The notes under the pieces were generated by a model that was not told where the DNA came from, ran no database searches, and saw nothing but the letters and a program-made list of their open reading frames with translations. Both the position numbers and the translations under genes were made by a program. A DNA stretch of 64,000 nucleotides from Tellurirhabdus rosea (lineage in GTDB: Bacteria; Bacteroidota; Bacteroidia; Cytophagales; Spirosomataceae), in the NCBI RefSeq assembly GCF_026278345.1, contig NZ_CP111085.1, forward strand, positions 124,001-188,000, written 5' to 3'. Position 1 is the first letter of the stretch; every line of letters starts with the position of its first letter. Below are positions 43,245-52,007 of the stretch, one piece after another.

Positions 43245-44906
43245 ATGAAACAACCTATCATTCTCGCCATTGACGACGACGAGCCGGTGTTGCAGGCGCT
43301 GCGGCGGGACCTGCGGCAGCAATACCGGCAGGACTATCGCGTGATCGCCACCACGTCGGCCCACGAAGCCCTCGAAACCCTGACCGAGCTGAAGCGCCGC
43401 AAGGAGGCGCTCGCCCTGCTGGTGTCGGACCAGCGGATGCCCGAAATGCTGGGTGTGGATTTTCTGGCCCAGGCCCGCAAGCTCTTTCCCGAAGCCAAAA
43501 CCGTGCTGCTGACGGCCTATTCGGATATTGAAGCCGCCATCCGGGCCATCAACGATGTGCAGTTGGATTACTACCTGACCAAGCCCTGGAACCCGCCGGA
43601 AGAAAAACTGTTTCCGGTGCTGGACGAACTGCTGTCGGACTGGCAGATGCACTACCGGCCCAGTTTCGAAGGCATGCAGCTGGTAGGGTATCAGTTTTCG
43701 CCCCAGACCCACGATTTGAAGGATTTTCTGTCGGGCAATCTGTTTCCGTATCAGTGGCTCGACGTCGAATCCTCTAAAAAGGCAAAGGAACTGGTGGAGG
43801 TTAACGGCCTCACCCCGGCGGACCTGCCGGCGGTGGTGCTGGAAGACGGCTCCGTGCTCAAACGCCCCACTCTTTCGCAACTGGGCGAACGGCTGGGCTT
43901 TTCGCCCAAGGCGTCGGCCTCGCTGTATGACCTTGCCATTATCGGGGCCGGTCCGGCCGGGCTGGCCGCCGCCGTGTATGGCGGGTCGGAAGGACTCAAG
44001 ACAATCCTGATCGACAAGCGCGCGCCCGGCGGGCAGGCGGGCACCAGTTCCCGCATCGAAAATTATCTCGGCTTCCCCAACGGCCTCAGCGGTGCCGAAC
44101 TGACCCGCCGGGCCATCACCCAGGCGACCCGGTTCGGCGTGGAATTTCTGGCCCCACAGGAGGTCACGTCCATCAAGTCGGAGGGGCAGTACAAACGGAT
44201 TCATCTGGCCGACGGCGGCGAGGTCATGGCCCGGAGCATCCTGCTCAGTACGGGCGTTTCGTACCACAAGCTCGACAACCCGAGTCTGGAGCGGTTTACC
44301 GGCGCGGGGGTCTACTACGGGGCCGCCACCGTCGAGGCGTTTGCCTTCAAGGACAAGCCGGTGTTTGTCGTCGGCGGCGGCAATTCGGCCGGTCAGGCGG
44401 CCATGTACCTGTCGCGGACCGCTTCGGAAGTTTCTATTTTGATCCGCCGGGCGGACCTGTCCGAGACGATGTCGCAGTACCTCATCGACCAGATTAACAA
44501 CACGCCCAACATCCGGGTGATGCCGTTTACGGAGGTGGAGGAAGCACTCGGCGACGAACGGCTGGCCTGCCTGGTTTTGCGAAATACCCAGTCGGGCGAA
44601 ACAACTAAAGTCCCGGCCTGCGGGTTATTCATTTTTATCGGCACCAAGCCCTTGACGGACTGGATCGAACTGAACATCATCCGGGACCCGAAAGGCTTCA
44701 TCGAAACCGGCCGCAATCTGGTGAATTACGACGATTACACCCGTACCTGGAAACTCGACCGCGAACCGTACCTGCTGGAAACCTGTAGTCCGGGCATTTT
44801 TGCGGCGGGCGACGTGCGGGCCGGTGCCATGAACCGCGTGGCCTCCGCCGTGGGCGAAGGGGCGATGGCGGTCAGTTTTGTTCATAAATACCTTGCAGAA
44901 ACCTGA
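43245..44906 (+). CDS. response regulator fused to a thioredoxin-reductase-like flavoprotein
   Basis: A 553-residue fusion. Residues 1-130 are a receiver domain (acidic DDDE at 10-13, phosphoacceptor Asp62 in LVSDQRMPE, Lys in LTKPWNPP). After a linker, residues about 228-550 form a two-dinucleotide-binding flavoprotein of the TrxB type (IIGAGPAGLAAAVYG for FAD, FVVGGGNSAGQAA for NADPH, FAAGDVRAGAMNRVASAVGEGAMA). The CxxC of true thioredoxin reductases is absent (GVYYGAAT at the corresponding place), so it cannot reduce thioredoxin in the normal way. It overlaps EgtB by one base (TGATG). Confidence 0.9.
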   Translation: MKQPIILAIDDDEPVLQALRRDLRQQYRQDYRVIATTSAHEALETLTELKRRKEALALLVSDQRMPEMLGVDFLAQARKLFPEAKTVLLTAYSDIEAAIRAINDVQLDYYLTKPWNPPEEKLFPVLDELLSDWQMHYRPSFEGMQLVGYQFSPQTHDLKDFLSGNLFPYQWLDVESSKKAKELVEVNGLTPADLPAVVLEDGSVLKRPTLSQLGERLGFSPKASASLYDLAIIGAGPAGLAAAVYGGSEGLKTILIDKRAPGGQAGTSSRIENYLGFPNGLSGAELTRRAITQATRFGVEFLAPQEVTSIKSEGQYKRIHLADGGEVMARSILLSTGVSYHKLDNPSLERFTGAGVYYGAATVEAFAFKDKPVFVVGGGNSAGQAAMYLSRTASEVSILIRRADLSETMSQYLIDQINNTPNIRVMPFTEVEEALGDERLACLVLRNTQSGETTKVPACGLFIFIGTKPLTDWIELNIIRDPKGFIETGRNLVNYDDYTRTWKLDREPYLLETCSPGIFAAGDVRAGAMNRVASAVGEGAMAVSFVHKYLAET

Positions 44907-46075
44907 TGCTCACCCAAATTAGCTTATCCACCCAATTCAGAAACGTTCGACAGCATACGGAGGCCATCTGCCGCCCGCTGCAAACCGAAGATTATGTCGT
45001 TCAGCCCGTGGTCGATGTCAGCCCGCCGAAATGGCACCTGGGGCATACGACCTGGTTCTGGGAAGAGTTTGTTCTCAAACCTCACGTCCGCTCGTACCGC
45101 CTCTTTCACGACGATTTCAGCTTTGTGTTCAACAGCTATTATGAAACCGTCGGAAAACGGGTTTTCCGCGCCGACCGGGGCAACATGACCCGCCCGACCG
45201 TCGAAGAGGTGTACCGCTACCGGACCTACGTGGACCAGCACCTGATTGATTTTCTGGAAAACGCCGACCCTTCGCCGGAACTGGAGGCGCTCATTCAGCT
45301 CGGCCTGAACCACGAACAGCAGCATCAGGAACTGCTCGTTACGGACATCAAATACATTCTGGGGCATAACCCCCTGTTTCCGACCGCCGCCCTTCCGTTG
45401 CAGTGGGACGAACACCGGGCGGCTTCGCCGGAGCCCCTGCTCATTCCCGAAGGGGTTTATTCCGTCGGTTATGCCGGGGACGGCTTCTGTTTTGACAATG
45501 AACTGGGCCGCCACAAGGTGTATCTGAACGACTATGCCCTGCGCCCGGCGCTCGTCACCAATGCCGACTACCTCGACTTCCTGGAAGCGGGCGGCTACCG
45601 GAATTTCCGGTACTGGCTTTCCGACGGCTGGGCCTGGGTGAACCAGCACGGCATCAGCGCCCCGATGTACTGGCACCAGATCGACGGGCAATGGTGGCAC
45701 TACACTTTCGACGGATTGCAGCCCGTGGTGCCCGACGAGCCGGTTTGCCACGTCAGCTACTACGAAGCCGATGCCTTCGCCCGCTGGCAGGGCTCCCGGC
45801 TGCCGACCGAAGCCGAATGGGAAGTAGCGCAGCCGTACCTGAACTGGGGTCGCCGCTGGGAGTGGACGGCCTCGGCCTACCTGCCCTACCCCGGCTTCCA
45901 GACCGCCGAAGGAGCCGTTGGGGAGTACAACGGCAAGTTTATGGTGAACCAGATGGTACTCCGCGGAGCCTCGATCGCCACGCCGGAAGGCCATTCCCGA
46001 CCGACCTACCGCAATTTTTTTCCGCCCGACAAACGGTGGCAGTTTATGGGAATCCGGACGGTTTTTAACGAATAA
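44906..46075 (+). CDS. egtB: ergothioneine biosynthesis sulfoxide synthase EgtB
   Basis: A 389-residue EgtB with an N-terminal DinB-like four-helix domain and a C-terminal formylglycine-enzyme-like domain. The three iron-binding histidines are visible in WHLGHTTWFWEEF and NHEQQHQE. It couples trimethylhistidine to a thiol (cysteine or gamma-glutamylcysteine) and oxidises it, using iron and oxygen. ATG overlaps the stop of the fused flavoprotein (TGATG), and egtD follows, so the genes form an operon. EgtC and a lyase EgtE are not seen. Confidence 0.92.
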   Translation: MLTQISLSTQFRNVRQHTEAICRPLQTEDYVVQPVVDVSPPKWHLGHTTWFWEEFVLKPHVRSYRLFHDDFSFVFNSYYETVGKRVFRADRGNMTRPTVEEVYRYRTYVDQHLIDFLENADPSPELEALIQLGLNHEQQHQELLVTDIKYILGHNPLFPTAALPLQWDEHRAASPEPLLIPEGVYSVGYAGDGFCFDNELGRHKVYLNDYALRPALVTNADYLDFLEAGGYRNFRYWLSDGWAWVNQHGISAPMYWHQIDGQWWHYTFDGLQPVVPDEPVCHVSYYEADAFARWQGSRLPTEAEWEVAQPYLNWGRRWEWTASAYLPYPGFQTAEGAVGEYNGKFMVNQMVLRGASIATPEGHSRPTYRNFFPPDKRWQFMGIRTVFNE

Positions 46076-46105
46076 TGAAACGCGGCGTACCGCAATGAAT
46101 AATTA

Positions 46106-47080
46106 ATGATGAATAATGAACAATTGGTGGGCAATGAGGTGGCGGAGGCGGTGCGGGAAGGATTGAGCCAGTCACCCCGGCGATTGCCTTCGTGGCTTCT
46201 GTACGATACCGAAGGCAGCCGGCTCTTTGCCCAGATCATGCACCTGCCGGAATACTACCTGACCCGTTCGGAATTTGAAATTTTCGCTCAGTACAAAGAA
46301 GATTTCGCCCGGCTGTTTTCCCCCGGCGGCGAACCGTTTGAACTGATTGAACTAGGTCCCGGCGACGGTCTCAAAACGAAAGTGCTGCTCCGGCATTTTG
46401 TGGAGCAGAACCTGCCTTTCTCGTACATTCCGGTCGATATTTCGGAAGATGCGCTCAACCAGCTTGCGGCGGCGCTCCAGTTGCAGTGGCCGGGGCTGGA
46501 CGTGCGTCCGCAGCACGACGATTATTTCAGAGCGCTCGCCCTGCTGTCGGAAGAGTACACCCGAAAAGTGGTCCTTTTTCTGGGGTCGAACATCGGCAAC
46601 TACGCCTGGGACGAAATCCATGAGTTTTACCACCAGCTTTCCCGGCGCCTCCGTCCGGGCGATCTGGTCGTGACGGGGTTTGATCTGCAGAAACATCCGG
46701 CCGTGATTCAGGCGGCCTATACCGATTCGGCGGGGCTGACCCGGGCCTTCAACCTCAACCTGCTCCGGCGCCTGAACCGGGAACTGGACGCCACGTTTGA
46801 CCTGTCGGCCTGGGATCATTACGAAACCTACAATCCCGAGACCGGCGAGGCCCGGAGTTATCTGGTGAGCCAGAAGGCCCAGACCGTGCGGTTCGGGGCG
46901 CTCGACTGGGAAGTGACGTTTCCGTACGCCGACCTGATTCACACAGAAATTAGCCGGAAATTCAGGGCGGAGGAAATTAACAGGCTGGCCGCACAAACGG
47001 GGTTTGCGGTTAAAGAATGGAAAACCGACTGCAAAGGGTATTTCGCCGACGTCGTTTTCGAGCGGTTGCACACGGAGTAA
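46106..47080 (+). CDS. egtD: L-histidine N-alpha-methyltransferase EgtD
   Basis: A 324-residue SAM-dependent methyltransferase that trimethylates histidine, the first step to ergothioneine. The SAM loop ELGPGDGLKTKVLL is at about 76-89, and FLGSNIGNYAWDE and YNPETGEARSYLVS segments are typical of the family. Two adjacent ATGs (46106 and 46109) are possible starts. Both lie in a stretch of AATGAATAAT-like repeats, so the first residues (MMNNEQL) are encoded by repeat-like sequence. Confidence 0.92.
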   Translation: MMNNEQLVGNEVAEAVREGLSQSPRRLPSWLLYDTEGSRLFAQIMHLPEYYLTRSEFEIFAQYKEDFARLFSPGGEPFELIELGPGDGLKTKVLLRHFVEQNLPFSYIPVDISEDALNQLAAALQLQWPGLDVRPQHDDYFRALALLSEEYTRKVVLFLGSNIGNYAWDEIHEFYHQLSRRLRPGDLVVTGFDLQKHPAVIQAAYTDSAGLTRAFNLNLLRRLNRELDATFDLSAWDHYETYNPETGEARSYLVSQKAQTVRFGALDWEVTFPYADLIHTEISRKFRAEEINRLAAQTGFAVKEWKTDCKGYFADVVFERLHTE

Positions 47081-47088
47081 GCGGCCCG

Positions 47089-47730
47089 TCAGTCCACGCT
47101 GGCCGACTCGATGACATCGAGTAATTCGCTGATCATCATGGCCGTAGCCCCCCAAACATTAAAGCCCTGGAGGTGGTAATGCGGCGCGTCGATGGTCACT
47201 CCGCGGACTTCGATGCGGCTCTGGCCGATGATGGTGCTGTCCATGAGTTCATCCAGCCGGACCTCCACCACGCGGTCCACCTCGCGGGGGTCCGGGTAAA
47301 AATCCGGTTTGCAGGACATCGCCGCCACGACCGGCAGGACAAAAAAATTGCTCGGCGGAATGTAGAGTTCGGTCAGTTTGCCCAGCACCTGCACATCTGA
47401 CACCCGGATGCCGATTTCCTCCTGCGCCTCCCGCAAAGCCGTCCGGATGAGGTTCTCGTCGGTCCGTTCCATCCGTCCGCCCGGAAACGCCATCTGGCCC
47501 GCATGCACGCCATCGTACAGGGGCCGCAGGATCAGCGGCAGGTAAATGGAACCCTGATACGGATAAAACAGAATCAGGACGGCACTGCGGCGGGTACGCT
47601 CGTTGGGCTGCAGCATGGCCCGCAGGCGCGAGGCCGAAGCCATTTTCCGGTGCGATTCGACACCGGGAAGGGGCTGCTGCAGGCGGCGGGCCAGGTTTTG
47701 TCGGAAGGTATGGAAATCGGTGTCGGTCAT
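47089..47730 (-). CDS. CoA pyrophosphatase (NUDIX, NudL-like)
   Basis: A 213-residue NUDIX hydrolase. The Nudix box reads GGRMERTDENLIRTALREAQEEIGI in two halves (GGR...RTAL and REAQEEIGI), preceded by the LILRPLYDGVHAGQMAFPGG segment of the CoA pyrophosphatase group. It would hydrolyse CoA or related nucleotides to 4'-phosphopantetheine and 3',5'-ADP. It converges on egtD with only 8 nt between the stops. Confidence 0.9.
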   Translation of the reverse strand: MTDTDFHTFRQNLARRLQQPLPGVESHRKMASASRLRAMLQPNERTRRSAVLILFYPYQGSIYLPLILRPLYDGVHAGQMAFPGGRMERTDENLIRTALREAQEEIGIRVSDVQVLGKLTELYIPPSNFFVLPVVAAMSCKPDFYPDPREVDRVVEVRLDELMDSTIIGQSRIEVRGVTIDAPHYHLQGFNVWGATAMMISELLDVIESASVD

Positions 47731-47786
47731 AGAGTCAATGGCGGCTGGTGTCGAGGCCGCAGATCAAACGTATTTGATCCCATCGT

Positions 47787-48950
47787 TTAATAATAGTCAA
47801 TGCTCCGCACCAACGCCGGTCCGGGCTGAACGCCATTCGGTTTAACCTGTTTTTTCTCAATCCAGTTTCCATACCGGTCGTAGCGATACTGGTAAACCGA
47901 TTGCTCAGAAACCGGCCGGGTATACGTGTTTTCCTCCCATTTATCGCCTGTCCGATTCCGGGAAACGGACTTCAGAATAGCTTTCGTGGTCAGGTCTTCT
48001 TCGTTCACATGCTCACTCCCCAACTGCCCCTGCCGGTCAAAAGACTGAGAAGTAACGGTACGGGTCGTTTTGCCATAAACAATTCCTTTACGTACGACCA
48101 ACCGGCCGCCGTGGATTTCTTCCTGCTTCACTAATCGTCCCTGCGTATCGTATTCGTTCCGGTAACGGACCGTATCAGTGGCCCAGACGGTGCCCTGTTT
48201 TTCCCGGGCCAGCCGCAGGCTGTCCTCGCGGCGGTTCAGGGTTGCCAGTGCCTGTCGTATTTCCGGCGTCATGGCCGTATCGCCCGGAGTGACTTCGCCC
48301 ATAAATTTCTGCAAATCCTTCGCCGAAAACCGCGCCGGTCGGAAACCGAACTCAAACTGACGATTCGTCCGCGTCACGTGCATCGTCGGGTTGCCCCGGC
48401 GGTCCCACTGGCGCACCACCTCCTGGACAAGCACCGTATCGTTCGTGAATTCACGCTTGTGGTAAATGCCCTTCGCTGAATCGACCCGCACCTCCGAGCG
48501 CCGGTTCACGGGCTGCCCCATGATGATTCGTCTGTCTTCTACGGTCAGCACGTTCGTCGCCGGATTGAACCGGTACGTCATCGCGCCGGACGTGGAGGCC
48601 ATCCTGCCCGACTGAAACGGTTCGTCCCGCACTGTCTCCACCTGCCCGGCCGCGTCATAGGTGTAATGAACGGCCTGATGGGGCTGGTTGAAATCGTCGC
48701 GCTGGATTCGGGTCAGCAGCAGTCCGGCCCGGTTGTATTCTTCCGTATAATTCTGTCCGCTGTAACCGTCCAGCCAGTCGGCCCGGCGGTTGCTCAGCGG
48801 CGACTGCACCTGCGTCGCCCGCCGGACGGGGCCTTTCAGCCTGTGATGCTGCGGCTTCGGCCGACGGTCGCGGACCGCCCACTGCGCGTGCAGCAGCAAG
48901 GGCGTTCCGAATATAAACAACAGCGTGACGATGACGTTCTTCAGCCTCAT
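47787..48950 (-). CDS. secreted YD-repeat-like hypothetical protein
   Basis: A 387-residue protein with a signal peptide (MRLKNVIVTLLFIFGTPLLLHAQ). The rest is beta-rich with Rhs/YD-like elements: YDAAGQVETV, WDRRGNPTM, YDTQGRLVKQEE, FDRQGQLGSEH and YDRYGNWIEKK. This suggests a short series of YD repeats without a toxin tip. No function can be given. ATG 48950 is 4 nt after the stop of the upstream flavoprotein gene, so the two are co-transcribed. Confidence 0.7.
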   Translation of the reverse strand: MRLKNVIVTLLFIFGTPLLLHAQWAVRDRRPKPQHHRLKGPVRRATQVQSPLSNRRADWLDGYSGQNYTEEYNRAGLLLTRIQRDDFNQPHQAVHYTYDAAGQVETVRDEPFQSGRMASTSGAMTYRFNPATNVLTVEDRRIIMGQPVNRRSEVRVDSAKGIYHKREFTNDTVLVQEVVRQWDRRGNPTMHVTRTNRQFEFGFRPARFSAKDLQKFMGEVTPGDTAMTPEIRQALATLNRREDSLRLAREKQGTVWATDTVRYRNEYDTQGRLVKQEEIHGGRLVVRKGIVYGKTTRTVTSQSFDRQGQLGSEHVNEEDLTTKAILKSVSRNRTGDKWEENTYTRPVSEQSVYQYRYDRYGNWIEKKQVKPNGVQPGPALVRSIDYY

Positions 48951-48954
48951 TGAA

Positions 48955-50556
48955 TTACAAATTTCCGTATTGAGCGGCCAGCCGTTCCGCGCATTTCTCT
49001 CCGTCCATCGCCGCCGAAACAATGCCGCCGGCATACCCCGCCCCTTCGCCGCAGGGATAAAACCGTTTGACGACGGGGTGCTCCAGCGAGAGCGGGTCGC
49101 GGGGAATGCGCACGGGCGAAGACGTCCGGCTTTCGGTGCCGATCAGCTGCGCCTCGTTGGTCACGTACCCCCGCATCATCTGTCCAAACTGCGCCAGTCC
49201 GAGCCGCAGCGGCGCGGCGATGGCCTCGGGCAGCACCTCGAACATATCCACCGAACGCAGACCCGGCTGGTAAGACGTCGGCAGCAGACTGGCCGAAACG
49301 CGCCCGCCCACAAAATCGGCCACACGTTGGGCCGGGGCCGTCTGGGACGGTTCGCCGCTGGCCAGACTCCCCATTCGGCAGGCCCGCTGTTCTACCTCTT
49401 TCTGGTATTGCAGGCCCGCCAGCGGTCCCCATTCGCGGAAGGGCTTCAGGTCCGCATCGTTCACCGCCACCACCAGTCCCGAGTTGGCAAAGCGGGAGTC
49501 GCGGCGGGAAGGCGACATGCCGTTCACCACCAGTTCGCCCGGAGCCGTGGCCGCCGGGACGATAAACCCGCCCGGGCACATGCAGAAGGAAAACACGCCC
49601 CGTTCGACGCCCCGGTGGCGGGTCTGGGTCACCAGACTGTAGGCCGCCGCCGGGAGGTAATCGCCCCGACCCGCGGCGTTTTTCGGCAAATGGTACTGAA
49701 GCTGGTCGATGAGCGCCTGCTGGTGCTCGATCCGGACGCCCATCGCAAAAGGCTTGTATTCGATTAAAATACTTTTCCGGTGTAACAGCTCGAATACATC
49801 CCGGGCCGAGTGGCCGGTAGCCAGAATAACGCCCAGCCCGGTCAGCTCGCGGCCGTCGCCGGTGACGACGCCCTTCAGTTCGCCGACTTCGACCAGAAAA
49901 TCAACGACTTTGGTATCGAAGTGAATTTCGCCGCCTGCCCCAAGAATGCTCTCGCGGAGGTCGGCCACGACGTTGGGTAATTTGTTGGTGCCGATATGCG
50001 GGTGGGCATCGACCAGAATGTCTTCGGTGGCGCCGTGGGCCACCAGAATTTCCAGAATCCGGCGGACGTCGCCGCGTTTTTTGGAACGGGTGTAAAGCTT
50101 TCCATCAGAATAGGTGCCGGCCCCGCCTTCGCCAAAGCAGTAATTGGATTCGGGGTTGACGACATGGTCCTTGTTGATGGCAGCCAGGTCGCGGCGGCGT
50201 TTGCGGACATCACTGCCCCGTTCGATCACGATGGGTTTGATGCCCAGTTCGACCAGCCGGAGGGCGGCAAAAAGTCCGGCCGGACCCGCCCCGACCACAA
50301 TCGCCTGGGGAGCTTTACTGACATTCGGGTAGGCTTTCCGGTAGGCAATGCGGGGAGTAGGTTCCTGCCCGACGAACACTTCGGCCTCGACATGGACTTT
50401 GACCTGTCGGCCGCGGGCGTCGATGGACTGACGTACTTTGCGCACGACGGGCTGCTCGGTCGGCGGCACCTGTACCCGACGGCAAACCTCCTGGAAAAAT
50501 AAGGTATCGTCGAACGCCACGGCGGGCTCGACGGTCATGGTAATCGACTGATGCAT
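48955..50556 (-). CDS. FAD-dependent dehydrogenase, COG2509 type
   Basis: A 533-residue flavoprotein of the uncharacterised COG2509 group. An N-terminal 80-residue domain precedes the FAD motif IVVGAGPAGLFAALRLVELG (about 87-106) and the segment NYCFGEGGAGTYSDGKLYTR. The C-terminal region contains FSFCMCPGGFIVPA and the FAD-closing YPCGEGAGYAGGIVSAAMDG. The family's reaction is unknown. It is first in a two-gene leftward unit. Confidence 0.85.
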   Translation of the reverse strand: MHQSITMTVEPAVAFDDTLFFQEVCRRVQVPPTEQPVVRKVRQSIDARGRQVKVHVEAEVFVGQEPTPRIAYRKAYPNVSKAPQAIVVGAGPAGLFAALRLVELGIKPIVIERGSDVRKRRRDLAAINKDHVVNPESNYCFGEGGAGTYSDGKLYTRSKKRGDVRRILEILVAHGATEDILVDAHPHIGTNKLPNVVADLRESILGAGGEIHFDTKVVDFLVEVGELKGVVTGDGRELTGLGVILATGHSARDVFELLHRKSILIEYKPFAMGVRIEHQQALIDQLQYHLPKNAAGRGDYLPAAAYSLVTQTRHRGVERGVFSFCMCPGGFIVPAATAPGELVVNGMSPSRRDSRFANSGLVVAVNDADLKPFREWGPLAGLQYQKEVEQRACRMGSLASGEPSQTAPAQRVADFVGGRVSASLLPTSYQPGLRSVDMFEVLPEAIAAPLRLGLAQFGQMMRGYVTNEAQLIGTESRTSSPVRIPRDPLSLEHPVVKRFYPCGEGAGYAGGIVSAAMDGEKCAERLAAQYGNL

Positions 50557-50700
50557 GGATGCTGGTAGGGTAGCTAGCCCTAAACAGTTAGTTGAAAGAC
50601 AAAAATACGGAATATGACGAAAGTCAGGGACACTTTTTAGCCCTTTCCTTTGAAATATCCCCGTTGGTCAACATCTTGGGCGGCGAACCGGTTCGTATAT

Positions 50701-50843
50701 TTCCGGGCTTTATATCCCCGGGCTTTAGCCCGGAAAGCTTTTTAAAGCTCAACCGTTCAAGCTCCTGTTTCCGGATTGGCCGAAACCAGGCAGAAACCGG
50801 CGCCTCCTCATCAACACACGCACCCGTACGGGCTAAAGCCCGT
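50701..50843. repeat. GGGCTTTAGCCC palindromes in the 296-bp upstream region of the acyl-CoA dehydrogenase gene
   Basis: The region between 50557 and 50852 has no gene. It holds a foldback around 50701-50735, with the palindrome CCGGGCTTTAGCCCGG at 50718-50733, and a second copy in opposite orientation (ACGGGCTAAAGCCCGT, 50828-50843) just before the next gene. The two palindromes can also pair with each other over about 110 bp. Confidence 0.75.
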
Positions 50844-50852
50844 TGATATTTT

Positions 50853-52007
50853 ATGGATTTTTACTGCATCGACGACCTTCTGAACGACGAACACAAACTG
50901 GTTCGCACCTCCATCCGGGATTTTGTAACCCGCGAAATCCGTCCTATCATCGAAGAACACGCCCAGCGCGCCGAGTTTCCGGCGTTCATTGTTCCCAAAT
51001 TCGGCGAGATCGGCGCTTTTGGCCCAACCATCCCGACCGAATACGGCGGCGGCGGGCTGGATTACATTTCCTACGGACTCATGATGCAGGAAATCGAACG
51101 CGGCGACTCCGGCATGCGGTCCACGGTGTCGGTACAGAGTTCGCTGGTGATGTGGCCGATTTTTGCCTATGGCTCGGAAGAACAGAAGCGAAAATACCTG
51201 CCCGGCCTCGCCAGCGGCCAACTGCTCGGGTGTTTTGGGCTGACCGAACCCAACCACGGCTCCAATCCGGGCGGCATGGAAACCACCTTTACCGAGCACA
51301 GCGACCACTACCTGCTCAACGGCTCGAAGCTGTGGATTACCAACTCCCCGCTGGCCGACCTCGCCGTGGTCTGGGCGCGAAACGAACAGGGCAAGGTGCG
51401 CGGGCTGATTGTCGAACGCGGCATGGAAGGCTTCACCACGCCCGAAATCGGCAACAAATGGTCGCTGCGGGCCAGCGTGACCGGCGAACTGGTTTTTCAG
51501 GATGTGCGGGTGCCCAAAGAAAACCTGCTGCCCGGCGTCGAAGGTCTGAAAGGTCCGCTTTCCTGCCTTGATCAGGCCCGGTACGGCATCGCCTGGGGGG
51601 CCGTCGGGGCGGCGCTCGACTGTTTCGAATCGGCGCGGCAGTACTCGCTGGAGCGTCAGCAGTTTGGGAAGCCCATCGCCTCTTTTCAACTGGTCCAGAA
51701 GAAACTGGCCGAAATGCTGACGGAAATCACGAAAGCGCAGCTTCTTTGCTGGCGGCTGGGTGTGCTCAAAAACGAAGGCCGGGCGACTACGGCCCAAATC
51801 TCCCTCGCCAAACGCAACAACGTGGAAATGGCCCTGAACATCGCCCGCGAAGCCCGGCAGATTCACGGCGGCATGGGCATCACCGGCGATTACCCCATCA
51901 TGCGCCACCTGATGAACCTCGAATCCGTCATCACCTACGAAGGCACCCACGACATCCACCTCCTCATCCTGGGCAACGAGATTACAGGAATTCAAGCGTT
52001 TAAGTGA
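50853..52007 (+). CDS. acyl-CoA dehydrogenase, glutaryl-CoA dehydrogenase-like
   Basis: A 384-residue acyl-CoA dehydrogenase. The FAD and substrate motifs are clear: CFGLTEPNHGSNPGG, WITNSPLADL, and the C-terminal YEGTHDIHLLILG with the catalytic Glu in the position used by glutaryl-CoA dehydrogenase. It oxidises an acyl-CoA at the alpha-beta position and passes electrons to ETF. Glutaryl-CoA is the best guess (lysine or tryptophan breakdown), but short-chain acyl-CoA is possible. It converges on a regulator of the short-chain fatty acyl type. Confidence 0.9.
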   Translation: MDFYCIDDLLNDEHKLVRTSIRDFVTREIRPIIEEHAQRAEFPAFIVPKFGEIGAFGPTIPTEYGGGGLDYISYGLMMQEIERGDSGMRSTVSVQSSLVMWPIFAYGSEEQKRKYLPGLASGQLLGCFGLTEPNHGSNPGGMETTFTEHSDHYLLNGSKLWITNSPLADLAVVWARNEQGKVRGLIVERGMEGFTTPEIGNKWSLRASVTGELVFQDVRVPKENLLPGVEGLKGPLSCLDQARYGIAWGAVGAALDCFESARQYSLERQQFGKPIASFQLVQKKLAEMLTEITKAQLLCWRLGVLKNEGRATTAQISLAKRNNVEMALNIAREARQIHGGMGITGDYPIMRHLMNLESVITYEGTHDIHLLILGNEITGIQAFK

